A stretch of DNA of 6,681 nt from Clostridia bacterium (GCA_009929975.1 RZZF01000103.1:1-6681), one strand, 5' to 3'; shown: positions 1 through 6,614, counted from the stretch's first letter. The notes: a model not told the origin generated them from the letters alone. Program-made: numbers and translations.

Positions 1-901
1 CTGCTGAAACGATCAGCAGTGCTTGTCGCTGTGTTGGCAGTGGCTCGGCCCGTATCTCGATCATGCGGCTGGCACCCTCACCATCTGCCGCGATGCCTTT
101 GGCCAGACGGGTGCAGACCCGTTCAAGCGCTTTTTCCAGAAGATCGGCTTCAGCGGTCCCGCTTTGGATCAGCGTACTGCTGGAAAGCCCGTTGGCCAGG
201 GCGATCACCATATCACAGACACTGGTGTCGCCATCAACCGATACGCGGTTGAATGTCTTGTCACTGACGCGGCGCAGCATCTCAGAGAGCACCGGCTGGC
301 TGACCGCGCAGTCCATCGCGATGACACCGATCATTGTCGCCATATTGGGATGAATCATACCGGAACCCTTGGCCATGCCGGCGACCGTCACGGTATTGCT
401 GCCGATCTGGAAACGGATCACGGCTTCTTTCGGCACCAGATCGGTCGTCATGATCGCCCGTTCGGCCTGATGGCCGTGCTCAGCAGAGTCGCCGAGGCTG
501 CGGGCTGCCGCCTCAATTCCGTCGCGGACCGCCTGCATGTCGAGCGGCTGGCCGATCACACCGGTTGAACCAACCAGAACCAGCTCAGGCGCGCAGTCAA
601 TCTGGCTGGCAGCCAGCGACGCCATGGTCCGGGCATCGGAGAGGCCTGCTTCGCCGAGACAGGCATTGGCATTGCCGCTGTTGATGACCAGCGCCTGGCA
701 CTGGCCTTTGCTGATCCGTTTCATCGTCAACTGGAGGGAATGTCCCTTGACCAGGTTGCGGGTAAAAACCCCGGCGGCCGTTGCCGGCCGTTCACTGACG
801 ATCAGCGCCAGATCCGGCTCGCCGTTTTTCTTCAGGCCACAGGCCACGCCGCTGGCCCGGATTCCCTTAACTGATGTAATACTTCCATCAAACCATTCCA
901 T
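1..901 (-). CDS. argJ: ArgJ, glutamate N-acetyltransferase / N-acetylornithine transacetylase, 3'-truncated by window edge
   Basis: ArgJ moves the acetyl group from N-acetylornithine to glutamate in the cyclic arginine pathway of the cytoplasm; some family members also use acetyl-CoA. I translated the minus strand from ATG at 901-899 and it stays open for 300 codons to the left edge, so about 100 C-terminal residues of a usual ~400 lie outside. Recognisable ArgJ blocks appear in order: INSGNANAC, STGVIG, the autocleavage block KGSGMIHPNMATM, VDGDTSVCDM, and ADGEGA near the edge. The Ala-Thr cleavage point is present, with the nucleophile Thr189 at 335-337. The start is supported by GGAAGG about 10 nt upstream and by a promoter at 974-1002. 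The DGDTS block reads SVCDM instead of the more common STNDT. No argC precedes it, so it is first in its transcript; argB or argD may follow to the left but cannot be seen. Confidence 0.96.
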   Translation of the reverse strand, partial: MEWFDGSITSVKGIRASGVACGLKKNGEPDLALIVSERPATAAGVFTRNLVKGHSLQLTMKRISKGQCQALVINSGNANACLGEAGLSDARTMASLAASQIDCAPELVLVGSTGVIGQPLDMQAVRDGIEAAARSLGDSAEHGHQAERAIMTTDLVPKEAVIRFQIGSNTVTVAGMAKGSGMIHPNMATMIGVIAMDCAVSQPVLSEMLRRVSDKTFNRVSVDGDTSVCDMVIALANGLSSSTLIQSGTAEADLLEKALERVCTRLAKGIAADGEGASRMIEIRAEPLPTQRQALLIVSA

Positions 902-973
902 GATTGCCGCCACCTTCCGATCGTCGGGCTGAAAGCAAGGATCGATTCCTGATTCCAGCCGGTTGTCATGCCT

Positions 974-1002
974 ATTATAATCGTGGGACCGCCTGTCGGC
1001 AA
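974..1002 (-). promoter_or_regulatory. Predicted sigma-A promoter of argJ
   Basis: On the minus strand a -35 TTGCCG (1002-997, 4 of 6 matches) and a perfect -10 TATAAT (979-974) are separated by 17 bp. Transcription would start near 967, giving a leader of about 66 nt before argJ. The leader contains a tandem GGAATC repeat (956-951 and 949-944). I see no clear palindromic ARG box for ArgR. Confidence 0.7.
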
Positions 1003-1008
1003 TAAAGC

Positions 1009-1037
1009 ATGACGCGAAGGATGGAAACGGTTATAAT
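1009..1037 (+). promoter_or_regulatory. Predicted sigma-A promoter of the DUF975/flavoprotein operon
   Basis: A -35 ATGACG (1009-1014, 4 of 6 matches) and a perfect -10 TATAAT (1032-1037) are 17 bp apart. The start would be near 1044, leaving a leader of about 69 nt before the ATG at 1113. It diverges from the argJ promoter without overlapping it. The -10 hexamer lies between the arms of the inverted repeat at 1021-1060, so repressor control is plausible. Confidence 0.7.
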
Positions 1038-1060
1038 ATCCTGTGTATGATCGTTTCCAT
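1021..1060. promoter_or_regulatory. 9-bp inverted repeat, possible operator with cre-like arms
   Basis: ATGGAAACG (1021-1029) and CGTTTCCAT (1052-1060) are exact reverse complements separated by 22 bp and flank the -10 box and likely start site. Each arm begins a sequence resembling the CcpA cre consensus TGWAARCGYTWNCW: 11 of 14 matches for 1022-1035 on plus and 10 of 14 for 1059-1046 on minus. The left arm is upstream of the likely start, so an RNA hairpin is unlikely and a DNA operator for a LacI/GalR-type or other dimeric regulator is the better reading. The regulator is an inference. Confidence 0.5.
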
Positions 1061-1112
1061 GATCGGCTGACAACGGCCGGTTGAACCATGACAGGCAGGG
1101 AGGACCAGAACC

Positions 1113-2162
1113 ATGTGGTCAAGACGTGAGTTAAAAACCAAGGCGAAAGATCATCTGCGCGGCAAATACTGGTACGCCTTCGCGGCGGCCCTGATCGTCT
1201 CCATACTCAGTTCAGGCAGTGGATCGGGAATCTTTACCTTCCATTTCAATGCCAGTTCCCTGCGGAGACGCGACGGCAGAGGATGGAACGGTGACTGGGA
1301 ACAACACGGTGAGATGTTCCGCCAGTACTGGGATCAGCCCGGGGAATGGTTCCGCTATTTTCAGGATCAGCTGGACAGTGTGTTCGTTTCACGTATTTTC
1401 ATTCTGGTTCTTATTTTTGCCGGATTCGCGGTCCTGCTTGGACTGGCTTACCAGATCTTTGTCGCGCCTGTCGTACAGGTCGGCGGCAGCCGCTGGTTCT
1501 CACGCTCACGCGAAGCCCAGTCCATCCCGGCGATCGGCCAGGTATTCAGTCCGTTTCGCAGCGGACAGTATCTGAAGACCGTTGGTTCAATGCTCTGGAT
1601 GAATCTTTTTCTCTTTCTCTGGGGTCTTTTGGCAATGCTGCCGACCCTGATCCTGCTGCCGGCCGTCGTCCTGCTGACCCGCCAGGGCAGTCTGTCATTC
1701 GGAGCCGGCTCTGAATCGGAGTGGCTGTTATCGCTGACTCCTCTGGTCATTCTCTGGGTCTTCGGCTCCATCGCCTTGTCGATTCCTTCGATCATCAAGA
1801 GCTACAGCTACCGCATGACGCCCTGGATTCTGGCTGACAACCCGCAGATCGGCCATCGTCGTGCCCTCAAGTTGTCAATCGCCATGACCCACGGCCATAA
1901 GATGAATATCTTCGTGCTGGATCTGTCGTTCATCGGCTGGTTCCTGCTCGGCGTGCTGGCCTGTGGCATCGGTGTGTTTTTTGTCACACCCTATGTGATG
2001 GCCACGTATGCTGAACTGTTCGCCGAGCTGCGCCAGTCGGCTGTCAAGCAAGGCTACTGCACCATGGAAGACCTCGGATTTTTCCCGGTCGCGGCGAATC
2101 CGCCGGTCCCACCGGCGGCAGCGGAAACAATCGAACCGCCTGTCGAGCCGGATTCTCTGTAA
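1113..2162 (+). CDS. DUF975 family integral membrane protein
   Basis: This 349-residue multi-pass membrane protein of unknown function is assigned to DUF975 by its pattern. It has a basic N-terminus (SRRELKTKAK) leading into a first helix (about 20-32), GG near 124 after a second helix (about 92-118), helices at about 157-188 and 207-227, then the hallmark SYRMTPWILADNP (about 232-244), GHKMNIFVLDLSFIGW (about 261-276) and a last helix to about 292. Between helices 1 and 2 is a 40-residue loop rich in Trp, Arg, Asp and Gln. The C-terminus after about 325 is Pro/Ala/Glu-rich and probably disordered. The start is set by GGGAGGA at 1098-1104, 8 nt before ATG. It is first in a three-gene operon and its TAA overlaps the Shine-Dalgarno of the next gene. 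Family assignment is firm; its job is not known. Confidence 0.9.
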   Translation: MWSRRELKTKAKDHLRGKYWYAFAAALIVSILSSGSGSGIFTFHFNASSLRRRDGRGWNGDWEQHGEMFRQYWDQPGEWFRYFQDQLDSVFVSRIFILVLIFAGFAVLLGLAYQIFVAPVVQVGGSRWFSRSREAQSIPAIGQVFSPFRSGQYLKTVGSMLWMNLFLFLWGLLAMLPTLILLPAVVLLTRQGSLSFGAGSESEWLLSLTPLVILWVFGSIALSIPSIIKSYSYRMTPWILADNPQIGHRRALKLSIAMTHGHKMNIFVLDLSFIGWFLLGVLACGIGVFFVTPYVMATYAELFAELRQSAVKQGYCTMEDLGFFPVAANPPVPPAAAETIEPPVEPDSL

Positions 2163-2174
2163 AGGATCAACTGC

Positions 2175-3602
2175 ATGAAACAATCCTATGATGTTATGAT
2201 TGTCGGAGCCGGCCAGGCTGGTATTTTCGCTGCCTATGAACTGGTGACCCGACGGCCGGATCTGAAGGTCGCGCTGCTCGAGCAGGGCCATAAGATCCGC
2301 CGCCGCAGCTGCCCGATTGTCGACGGCAAGACTGACCACTGCATCAACTGCCCATCCTGCGATATCATGCGTGGTTTCGGCGGTGCCGGCGCCTTCTCCG
2401 ACGGAAAATTCAATTTCACGACCCAGTTCGGCGGCTGGCTGACTGATTATCAACCGGCCAAGACCGTGATGGAGCTGATTGAATATGTGGATCAGATCAA
2501 CCTGACCTTCGGCGCGACGGAAGAAGTCTTTTCCACCGCGACCGAGGCCGCCGATGTGATCCGGCGCAAGGCGATGGGATTTGATCTGCATCTGCTCGAC
2601 GCCCGCTGCAAGCATCTGGGGACCGAGCGCAATAAAGATATCCTGGCAGCCCAGGCTGATTTTCTGGACAGCCGTCTCGATCTGCGCTGTGGTGTCAGCG
2701 TCGACCGCATCCAGCCGCTCGATGACGGGCGATACCGCCTGCAGACGTCCGGGGGCGAGCTGGAGTCGGACTATCTGATTGTCGCGCCCGGCCGCTCAGG
2801 CGCGGAATGGTTCAGCCAGCAGTGCCACCAGCTCGGGCTCAAGCTGATCAACAACCAGGTGGATATCGGGGTCCGTGTGGAACTGCCGGCGACCGTCTTC
2901 CGGGAGATTACCGATGCCGTCTATGAAGCGAAGCTGCTCTACCGTACCAAGATCTATCAGGATGTCGTCCGTACCTTCTGCATGAATCCCTATGGCCAGG
3001 TCGTAACGGAAAATACCGACGGCATCATCACCGTCAACGGACACAGTTATACGGATCCGGCCCTGCACAGCGAGAACACCAATTTCGCCCTGCTCGTGAG
3101 CAACCGCTTCACATCACCGTTCCGTGAGCCGTACCAATACGGTAAACGGATCGCATCACTGTCCAACATGCTCGGCGGCGGCGTGATTGTCCAGCGGTTC
3201 GGTGATCTGGAAGCCGGCCGCCGCACCAACGCGCACCGGCTGCAGCAGAGCTTCGTCCGGCCGACCCTGCAGGCGACACCGGGTGATCTCAGCCTGGTCC
3301 TGCCGAAACGCCATCTCGACAATATCATCGATATGATTCATGCTTTGGACCAGCTGGCACCCGGGACCGCGAACCATGACACGCTGCTCTACGGGGTTGA
3401 AGTGAAGTTCTACAGTTCGCGACTCCAGCTCAGTGCTGAGCTGGAAACACCGCTGCATAACATGTTCGCGATCGGTGACGGCGCCGGGATCACCCGCGGC
3501 CTGTCACAGGCCGGTGCCAGCGGGATCATTGCCGCGCGCGGCATTCTCGCCCGGCTGCCCGACGCGGAACCGCTGCCGGAAATTACGGAGGAAGCACCAT
3601 GA
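2175..3602 (+). CDS. FAD-dependent oxidoreductase (COG2509-type) with a four-cysteine motif
   Basis: This 475-residue cytoplasmic flavoprotein has an N-terminal Rossmann fold: GAGQAG at 11-16 binds the FAD pyrophosphate, and Glu36 at the end of strand 2 would hold the ribose. A second FAD contact is the C-terminal FAIGDGAGITRGLSQAGASG (431-450), with Asp436. The family block FGGAGAFSDGKFN spans 68-80. Just before it lie Cys46, Cys56, Cys59 and Cys62 (C-x9-C-x2-C-x2-C), a spacing that could bind a metal or an Fe-S cluster; that is an inference. The protein belongs to uncharacterised FAD-dependent dehydrogenases common in anaerobic Firmicutes; the substrate is unknown. AAAGGA (2161-2166) sits 8 nt before the ATG, 12 bp after the DUF975 stop. 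Its stop overlaps the next start as ATGA, so it is co-expressed with two membrane proteins. Confidence 0.92.
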   Translation: MKQSYDVMIVGAGQAGIFAAYELVTRRPDLKVALLEQGHKIRRRSCPIVDGKTDHCINCPSCDIMRGFGGAGAFSDGKFNFTTQFGGWLTDYQPAKTVMELIEYVDQINLTFGATEEVFSTATEAADVIRRKAMGFDLHLLDARCKHLGTERNKDILAAQADFLDSRLDLRCGVSVDRIQPLDDGRYRLQTSGGELESDYLIVAPGRSGAEWFSQQCHQLGLKLINNQVDIGVRVELPATVFREITDAVYEAKLLYRTKIYQDVVRTFCMNPYGQVVTENTDGIITVNGHSYTDPALHSENTNFALLVSNRFTSPFREPYQYGKRIASLSNMLGGGVIVQRFGDLEAGRRTNAHRLQQSFVRPTLQATPGDLSLVLPKRHLDNIIDMIHALDQLAPGTANHDTLLYGVEVKFYSSRLQLSAELETPLHNMFAIGDGAGITRGLSQAGASGIIAARGILARLPDAEPLPEITEEAP

Positions 3603-3880
3603 CAGAAAAGACCCGACGGAATATCGCCTATGGGATCATTGGCCTGTCCGTGCTTATGACCGTGATTGGCTGGCTGGTTCTGCCGCCGGTGATCCGCGTC
3701 CATATTTTCCTCTTCGGCGGCCAGATGATGGCGCGGCTGCCCGGCATGGCGATTCCACTCCTGATCGCGACCATGTCGGCCTGGATGTACCGCCGCTGCG
3801 ATGGCCGGCTGGTCCAGCTGGTCTTCGCGCTGTACGGACTTCTGGTCACAATCATCACGCTGCTGGCCAACGGCTTGTAA
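3599..3880 (+). CDS. Small three-helix membrane protein, DUF1648-like
   Basis: This is a 93-residue hydrophobic protein with three predicted membrane helices (about 9-29, 44-63 and 70-90) and a short basic N-terminus. The segment after helix 1, LPPVIRVHIFLFGG (about 28-41), recalls the LPD-x-IPVH-x(n)-G pattern of DUF1648, the N-terminal domain of SdpI-like immunity proteins, but the full SdpI domain is absent and the match is only by eye. The gene is real by context: GGAGGA at 3587-3592 precedes the ATG by 6 nt, and the ATG overlaps the flavoprotein stop as ATGA, which predicts translational coupling. It may anchor or partner the flavoprotein or the DUF975 protein; no function is established. 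Confidence 0.8.
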   Translation: MTEKTRRNIAYGIIGLSVLMTVIGWLVLPPVIRVHIFLFGGQMMARLPGMAIPLLIATMSAWMYRRCDGRLVQLVFALYGLLVTIITLLANGL

Positions 3881-3890
3881 TCCGTGGCTG

Positions 3891-3905
3891 AATCGGCCCG
3901 ATTTT
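3891..3905 (+). terminator. Weak candidate terminator after the three-gene operon
   Basis: AATCG (3891-3895) and CGATT (3899-3903) form a 5-bp stem with a 3-nt loop, running into a short T stretch. It is short and AT-poor at the tail, so termination may be inefficient and some operon transcripts may read into the tRNA gene. Confidence 0.25.
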
Positions 3906-3918
3906 CCGCTTCAGGCGA

Positions 3919-3947
3919 TTGACAGGCCGCCGCGGACTCATTATAAT
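3919..3947 (+). promoter_or_regulatory. Consensus sigma-A promoter of tRNA-Lys
   Basis: A perfect TTGACA (3919-3924), a 17-bp spacer and a perfect TATAAT (3942-3947) lie upstream of the tRNA. The start would be near 3954, leaving a leader of about 22 nt for removal by RNase P. This is the strongest promoter in the window, as expected for a stable-RNA gene. Confidence 0.9.
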
Positions 3948-3975
3948 AGCAACTGTTCGCGCAAGCGGACCAGAC

Positions 3976-4051
3976 ACGCCTTTAGCTCAGTTGGTAGAGC
4001 AACTGACTCTTAATCAGTGGGTCCAGGGTTCGAGTCCCTGAAGGCGTACCA
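3976..4051 (+). tRNA. tRNA-Lys (anticodon CTT)
   Basis: A complete 76-nt cloverleaf can be folded. The acceptor stem is ACGCCTT (3976-3982) with AAGGCGT (4041-4047). The D arm is GCTC/GAGC (3985-4000). The anticodon stem ACTGA/TCAGT (4002-4018) holds loop CTCTTAA with anticodon CTT at 4009-4011, reading AAG. The T arm is CAGGG/CCCTG around TTCGAGT (4024-4040). Discriminator A is at 4048 and CCA (4049-4051) is encoded. All stems pair without mismatch. The first pair is A-U rather than the usual G-C. It is a single-gene unit with its own promoter and terminator. Confidence 0.98.
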
Positions 4052-4053
4052 TG

Positions 4054-4085
4054 AAAGCCCCGTATGATCGCATGCGGGGCTTTTT
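4054..4085 (+). terminator. Intrinsic terminator of tRNA-Lys
   Basis: A 13-bp stem (4054-4066 with 4071-4083, one G-U pair) and an ATCG tetraloop are followed by TTTTT at 4081-4085. The core is GCCCCG/CGGGGC. It begins 2 nt after the encoded CCA, so the 3' trailer is very short before processing. Confidence 0.93.
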
Positions 4086-4090
4086 GCCGC

Positions 4091-4130
4091 AAAAAACACG
4101 ACCGGTGGCCTGTGAGGGCAACCGGCCGCG
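4091..4130 (-). terminator. Intrinsic terminator of the permease/hydrolase operon
   Basis: On the minus strand a 14-bp stem (4130-4117 with 4110-4097) with a 6-nt loop is followed by six T (4096-4091). One pair is mismatched (4107/4120). Two A-C positions on the plus strand become G-U pairs in minus-strand RNA, which fits termination of the leftward transcript. It lies 20 nt past the hydrolase stop. Confidence 0.85.
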
Positions 4131-4149
4131 TCGGGTGTCGCGGATCATG

Positions 4150-5616
4150 TTATTCTTGCGGCAGGAGATCCGACTGGAAGACAATCTCCGGTTTGCTGCC
4201 GTGAATATCCGATGCGGTCAGCGTGGTGGTTTCATTTGAAAAGTCGATGACATACTCCAGCTTTTGCAGCATCTCGAGCCAGAACAGGCGGACCGTCAGC
4301 CGGCGCCCATCCTGCAGGCCATATGAGGTGAGCATCTGTGTCGGCCAGCGCAGCATGCCATAATCCGGAATTTCATGCAGCTGCCAGGTCTTGTCCTTCA
4401 GATCAAGCACATCGCCATCCATGATCAGACGCAGTCCGTGACCAGCCGGTTCAACCCGGATTGATTTGAACGAGCGCGGACCGAAGGGATGATTCGGCGC
4501 CTTCCTGACCAGTTTCCAAACCGTTTCGCCCCATTTCGGATCCAGCGGCAGACCATCATCCACCGGAACCGGCCATTCAACGCGCAGCGCGCCGAGATGG
4601 GTTTTCAAGTCGGCCGCCGCTCCGGGATCTTCCGGCAGCGGCGTATCGGACAGGTTGGCGACAATCCGGTCGAAGACGATGTCCAGTTCTTTTTGCAGAT
4701 CATCGGTGAACGCGGTCATGGCCAGGACGAAATCGCGGTCGGGCACAACGAGGCAGTACTGTCCGTACATGCCGTCACCGCGGAAACTGCCGTCACGTGT
4801 CTGCCAGAACTGATAGCCGTAGCCGAGTGACCAGTCGCCGCGCCGGCCGACATTCTCCTTATCATCATTCTGCGTTTCGATCTGTTTGGCTGTCGCCTGG
4901 GCCAGGTAATCCGGATCGATCAGCTGTTTATCCTGCCAGCGGCCTTTTTGCAAAATCAGCTGGCCGAATTTGGCGATCAGTTCCGGCAGCGCGCTCATGC
5001 CGAAGCCGCCGGTGCAGATTCCCTGCGGCATTCGCATCCAGCGGATACCGCTGACGCCGAGATGGTCAAAGATCCGTTCCTGGAGAAAGGGCTCGAGATC
5101 AATCCCTTTGGTCTTGAGGGACGCGCTGAGCATGTACGTGGCGGCGGTATTGTAGCGGAAGACCTGTCCCGGCATTTCGGAAAATGGTGTCGCCAGAAAG
5201 GTTTTGACCGGATTACTTGAAACCAGATCTGGCTCTTTCGGCTGGCCGGTCGCCATGCGCAGGCAGTCGCGTACCGTCAGGGCCTGCAGTTCTGGGCTGA
5301 CGACATCCGGCAGATCATCCGGAAACAGGTCGACAAGATGCTCATCGAGGCTGATCTTGCCGTCCGCGGCGGCCAGGCCGATCGCGATCGATGTAAAGCT
5401 CTTGCTCAGTGAATAGACGGTCTGGGGCATCAGGGGACCATAGGGCGCGTAATAGCCTTCAGCGAAGACCTGGCCATGACGGAGCAGCAGAAAGGCATGC
5501 GGATTGATCCCGGCGGCCTTCATGTCTTCAGTCATCTCGATGATGTGGCGGCTGGCCAGTCCGATTGATTCAGGGCTGGTTCGCGGCAGAGGGTGATGCA
5601 GTGCGTGTTGTGACAT
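4150..5616 (-). CDS. Serine hydrolase, beta-lactamase (class C / PBP-like) fold
   Basis: This 488-residue hydrolase of the beta-lactamase superfamily (PF00144 type) carries the nucleophile motif S69-L-S-K72 inside VYSLSKSFTSIAIG, and FRYNTAATYMLS (153-164), the second catalytic block with Tyr155 as probable general base. A KTG-like third motif is not evident; its place is taken by GDGMYGQYCLV (280-290), typical of esterase- or peptidase-like branches. Residues from about 330 to the end form an extra beta-rich domain of unknown role. There is no signal peptide or lipobox, so the enzyme is probably cytoplasmic, unlike true beta-lactamases. The substrate cannot be told. A perfect AGGAGG (5629-5624) lies 7 nt before ATG and overlaps the stop of the upstream permease gene, so the two genes form one operon. 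Confidence 0.92.
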   Translation of the reverse strand: MSQHALHHPLPRTSPESIGLASRHIIEMTEDMKAAGINPHAFLLLRHGQVFAEGYYAPYGPLMPQTVYSLSKSFTSIAIGLAAADGKISLDEHLVDLFPDDLPDVVSPELQALTVRDCLRMATGQPKEPDLVSSNPVKTFLATPFSEMPGQVFRYNTAATYMLSASLKTKGIDLEPFLQERIFDHLGVSGIRWMRMPQGICTGGFGMSALPELIAKFGQLILQKGRWQDKQLIDPDYLAQATAKQIETQNDDKENVGRRGDWSLGYGYQFWQTRDGSFRGDGMYGQYCLVVPDRDFVLAMTAFTDDLQKELDIVFDRIVANLSDTPLPEDPGAAADLKTHLGALRVEWPVPVDDGLPLDPKWGETVWKLVRKAPNHPFGPRSFKSIRVEPAGHGLRLIMDGDVLDLKDKTWQLHEIPDYGMLRWPTQMLTSYGLQDGRRLTVRLFWLEMLQKLEYVIDFSNETTTLTASDIHGSKPEIVFQSDLLPQE

Positions 5617-5627
5617 GTTGTTTCCTC

Positions 5628-6614
5628 CTATCGACTGATAAACGGGCTGGAACGGAAATGTCGCCGTGCCTCAAGGACATAGCGGGAAATGATGATAATC
5701 GATCCGGTCAGCGGCACACCAAAAATCATGCCGGCGATACCGAATAGATGACCGAAAAAGAGAATCGAGAAAATGACAAGCAGCGGGTGCAGGCCGACAC
5801 TATGCGACATGATCTGCGGTGAGAGCAGATTGGATTCGATTTGCTGCACAATCACGATCAGGATCACGACCCAGAGCGCCAGGATCGGTTTTTCCATCAG
5901 CGCGAGAATGACCGGGATAATCCCGCCGATCCACGGCCCGAAATAAGGGATGATATTGGTCAGTCCGGCGATCAGGCCGATGGTCAGGGCATGCGGCAGG
6001 CCGATGATCGCGCAGCCGACGCCGGTCAGGATGCCGACGAACAGCGCGACAATCAGCTGGCCGCGGATAAATCCGCCGAGCACCTTGTCAATATCACCGC
6101 TGATCGAGCGGATCTTCTGCCTGAGATCTGAACTGAACGGACTCATGATTGTCTTGATGATCCGGTCCTTGTCCTTGAGATAATAGAAAGCGATCAGCGG
6201 GGTCATCACGATGTCGAGCAGTGTTCCGGTCGAAGAGATGAGCAGGGAATAGAGATTGTCGAGCGAGTCGCGCACCAGCTGGCCGATTTTCTTCAGCTCC
6301 TCATCAATATCGAAGAAATCGAAGACAAAGTCCGGCAGAAAGGCCAGCCGTCCTTCGCGAAAGTCATCGATGAAGCTGGTAATGAATTTGACCGTATCGG
6401 GAATGTCGCGGACCAGAACGGCAATGTCGGACGCCAGCCGGGGGATAAAGGCGATGCCGAGTCCTGTCAGGATGCCGAGAATCAGCAGAAAGACCAGGAT
6501 GATCGCGAGCAGGCGGGGGATTTTATGCCTGGCCAGCCAGCGGACCAGCGGATTGATCAGATAAGCCAGAATGAGCGCGTAGAAAAAAGGCGGAAAGAAA
6601 TAAACAGAATACAA
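5628..6614 (-). CDS. AI-2E family (PF01594) permease, N-terminus probably incomplete
   Basis: This multi-pass membrane protein belongs to the AI-2E (YdbI/YueF/TqsA) exporter family; the substrate is unknown, and members export AI-2 or small ions. From a TTG at 6614 the frame gives 328 residues: FFYALILAYLINPLVRWL (10-27), a second helix (about 34-57), a central soluble loop, GGFIRGQLIVALFVGILTGV (170-189), the family block NIIPYFGPWIGGIIP (200-214), VQQIESNLLSPQIM (246-259) and VGLHPL (263-268). The C-terminus is complete and the TAG overlaps the hydrolase Shine-Dalgarno. The N-terminus is not normal: helix 1 starts abruptly, no Shine-Dalgarno serves the TTG, and a TGA lies two codons upstream (6623-6621). 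The missing start appears in another frame (see 6583-6651), so this is either a frameshifted gene, a sequence error or a recoded one. Assignment to the family is firm. Confidence 0.88.
   Translation of the reverse strand: MYSVYFFPPFFYALILAYLINPLVRWLARHKIPRLLAIILVFLLILGILTGLGIAFIPRLASDIAVLVRDIPDTVKFITSFIDDFREGRLAFLPDFVFDFFDIDEELKKIGQLVRDSLDNLYSLLISSTGTLLDIVMTPLIAFYYLKDKDRIIKTIMSPFSSDLRQKIRSISGDIDKVLGGFIRGQLIVALFVGILTGVGCAIIGLPHALTIGLIAGLTNIIPYFGPWIGGIIPVILALMEKPILALWVVILIVIVQQIESNLLSPQIMSHSVGLHPLLVIFSILFFGHLFGIAGMIFGVPLTGSIIIISRYVLEARRHFRSSPFISR

Noticed and set aside
23..568. A 181-codon plus-strand frame at the left edge
   Set aside because: It is antisense to argJ, whose conserved blocks are read on the minus strand over the whole stretch.
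976..981. A plus-strand TATAAT as a second promoter for the DUF975 operon
   Set aside because: No acceptable -35 lies 16-18 bp upstream. The overlapping minus-strand TATAAT with TTGCCG explains the sequence better.
1047..1065. ATGATCG direct repeat (1047-1053 and 1059-1065)
   Set aside because: Seven bases repeated once, in DNA generally rich in GATC, is not distinct from background.
1875..2615. A 246-codon open frame on the minus strand across the DUF975/flavoprotein junction
   Set aside because: It lies opposite two clear genes, spans their junction, and its translation is His/Asp/Gln-rich with no family pattern; it is a shadow of their codon use.
3901..3975. The short gap before the tRNA as a riboswitch or T-box leader
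   Set aside because: It is under 100 bp and fully used by the tRNA promoter and leader; no T-box or specifier structure is visible.
4051..4239. A 62-codon frame starting at the ATG just after the tRNA CCA
   Set aside because: It runs through the tRNA terminator hairpin and the opposing terminator into the hydrolase 3' end, with no Shine-Dalgarno.
4797..5220. Overlapping plus-strand frames opposite the serine hydrolase
   Set aside because: They are antisense to the catalytic domain, mutually overlapping and without ribosome binding sites.
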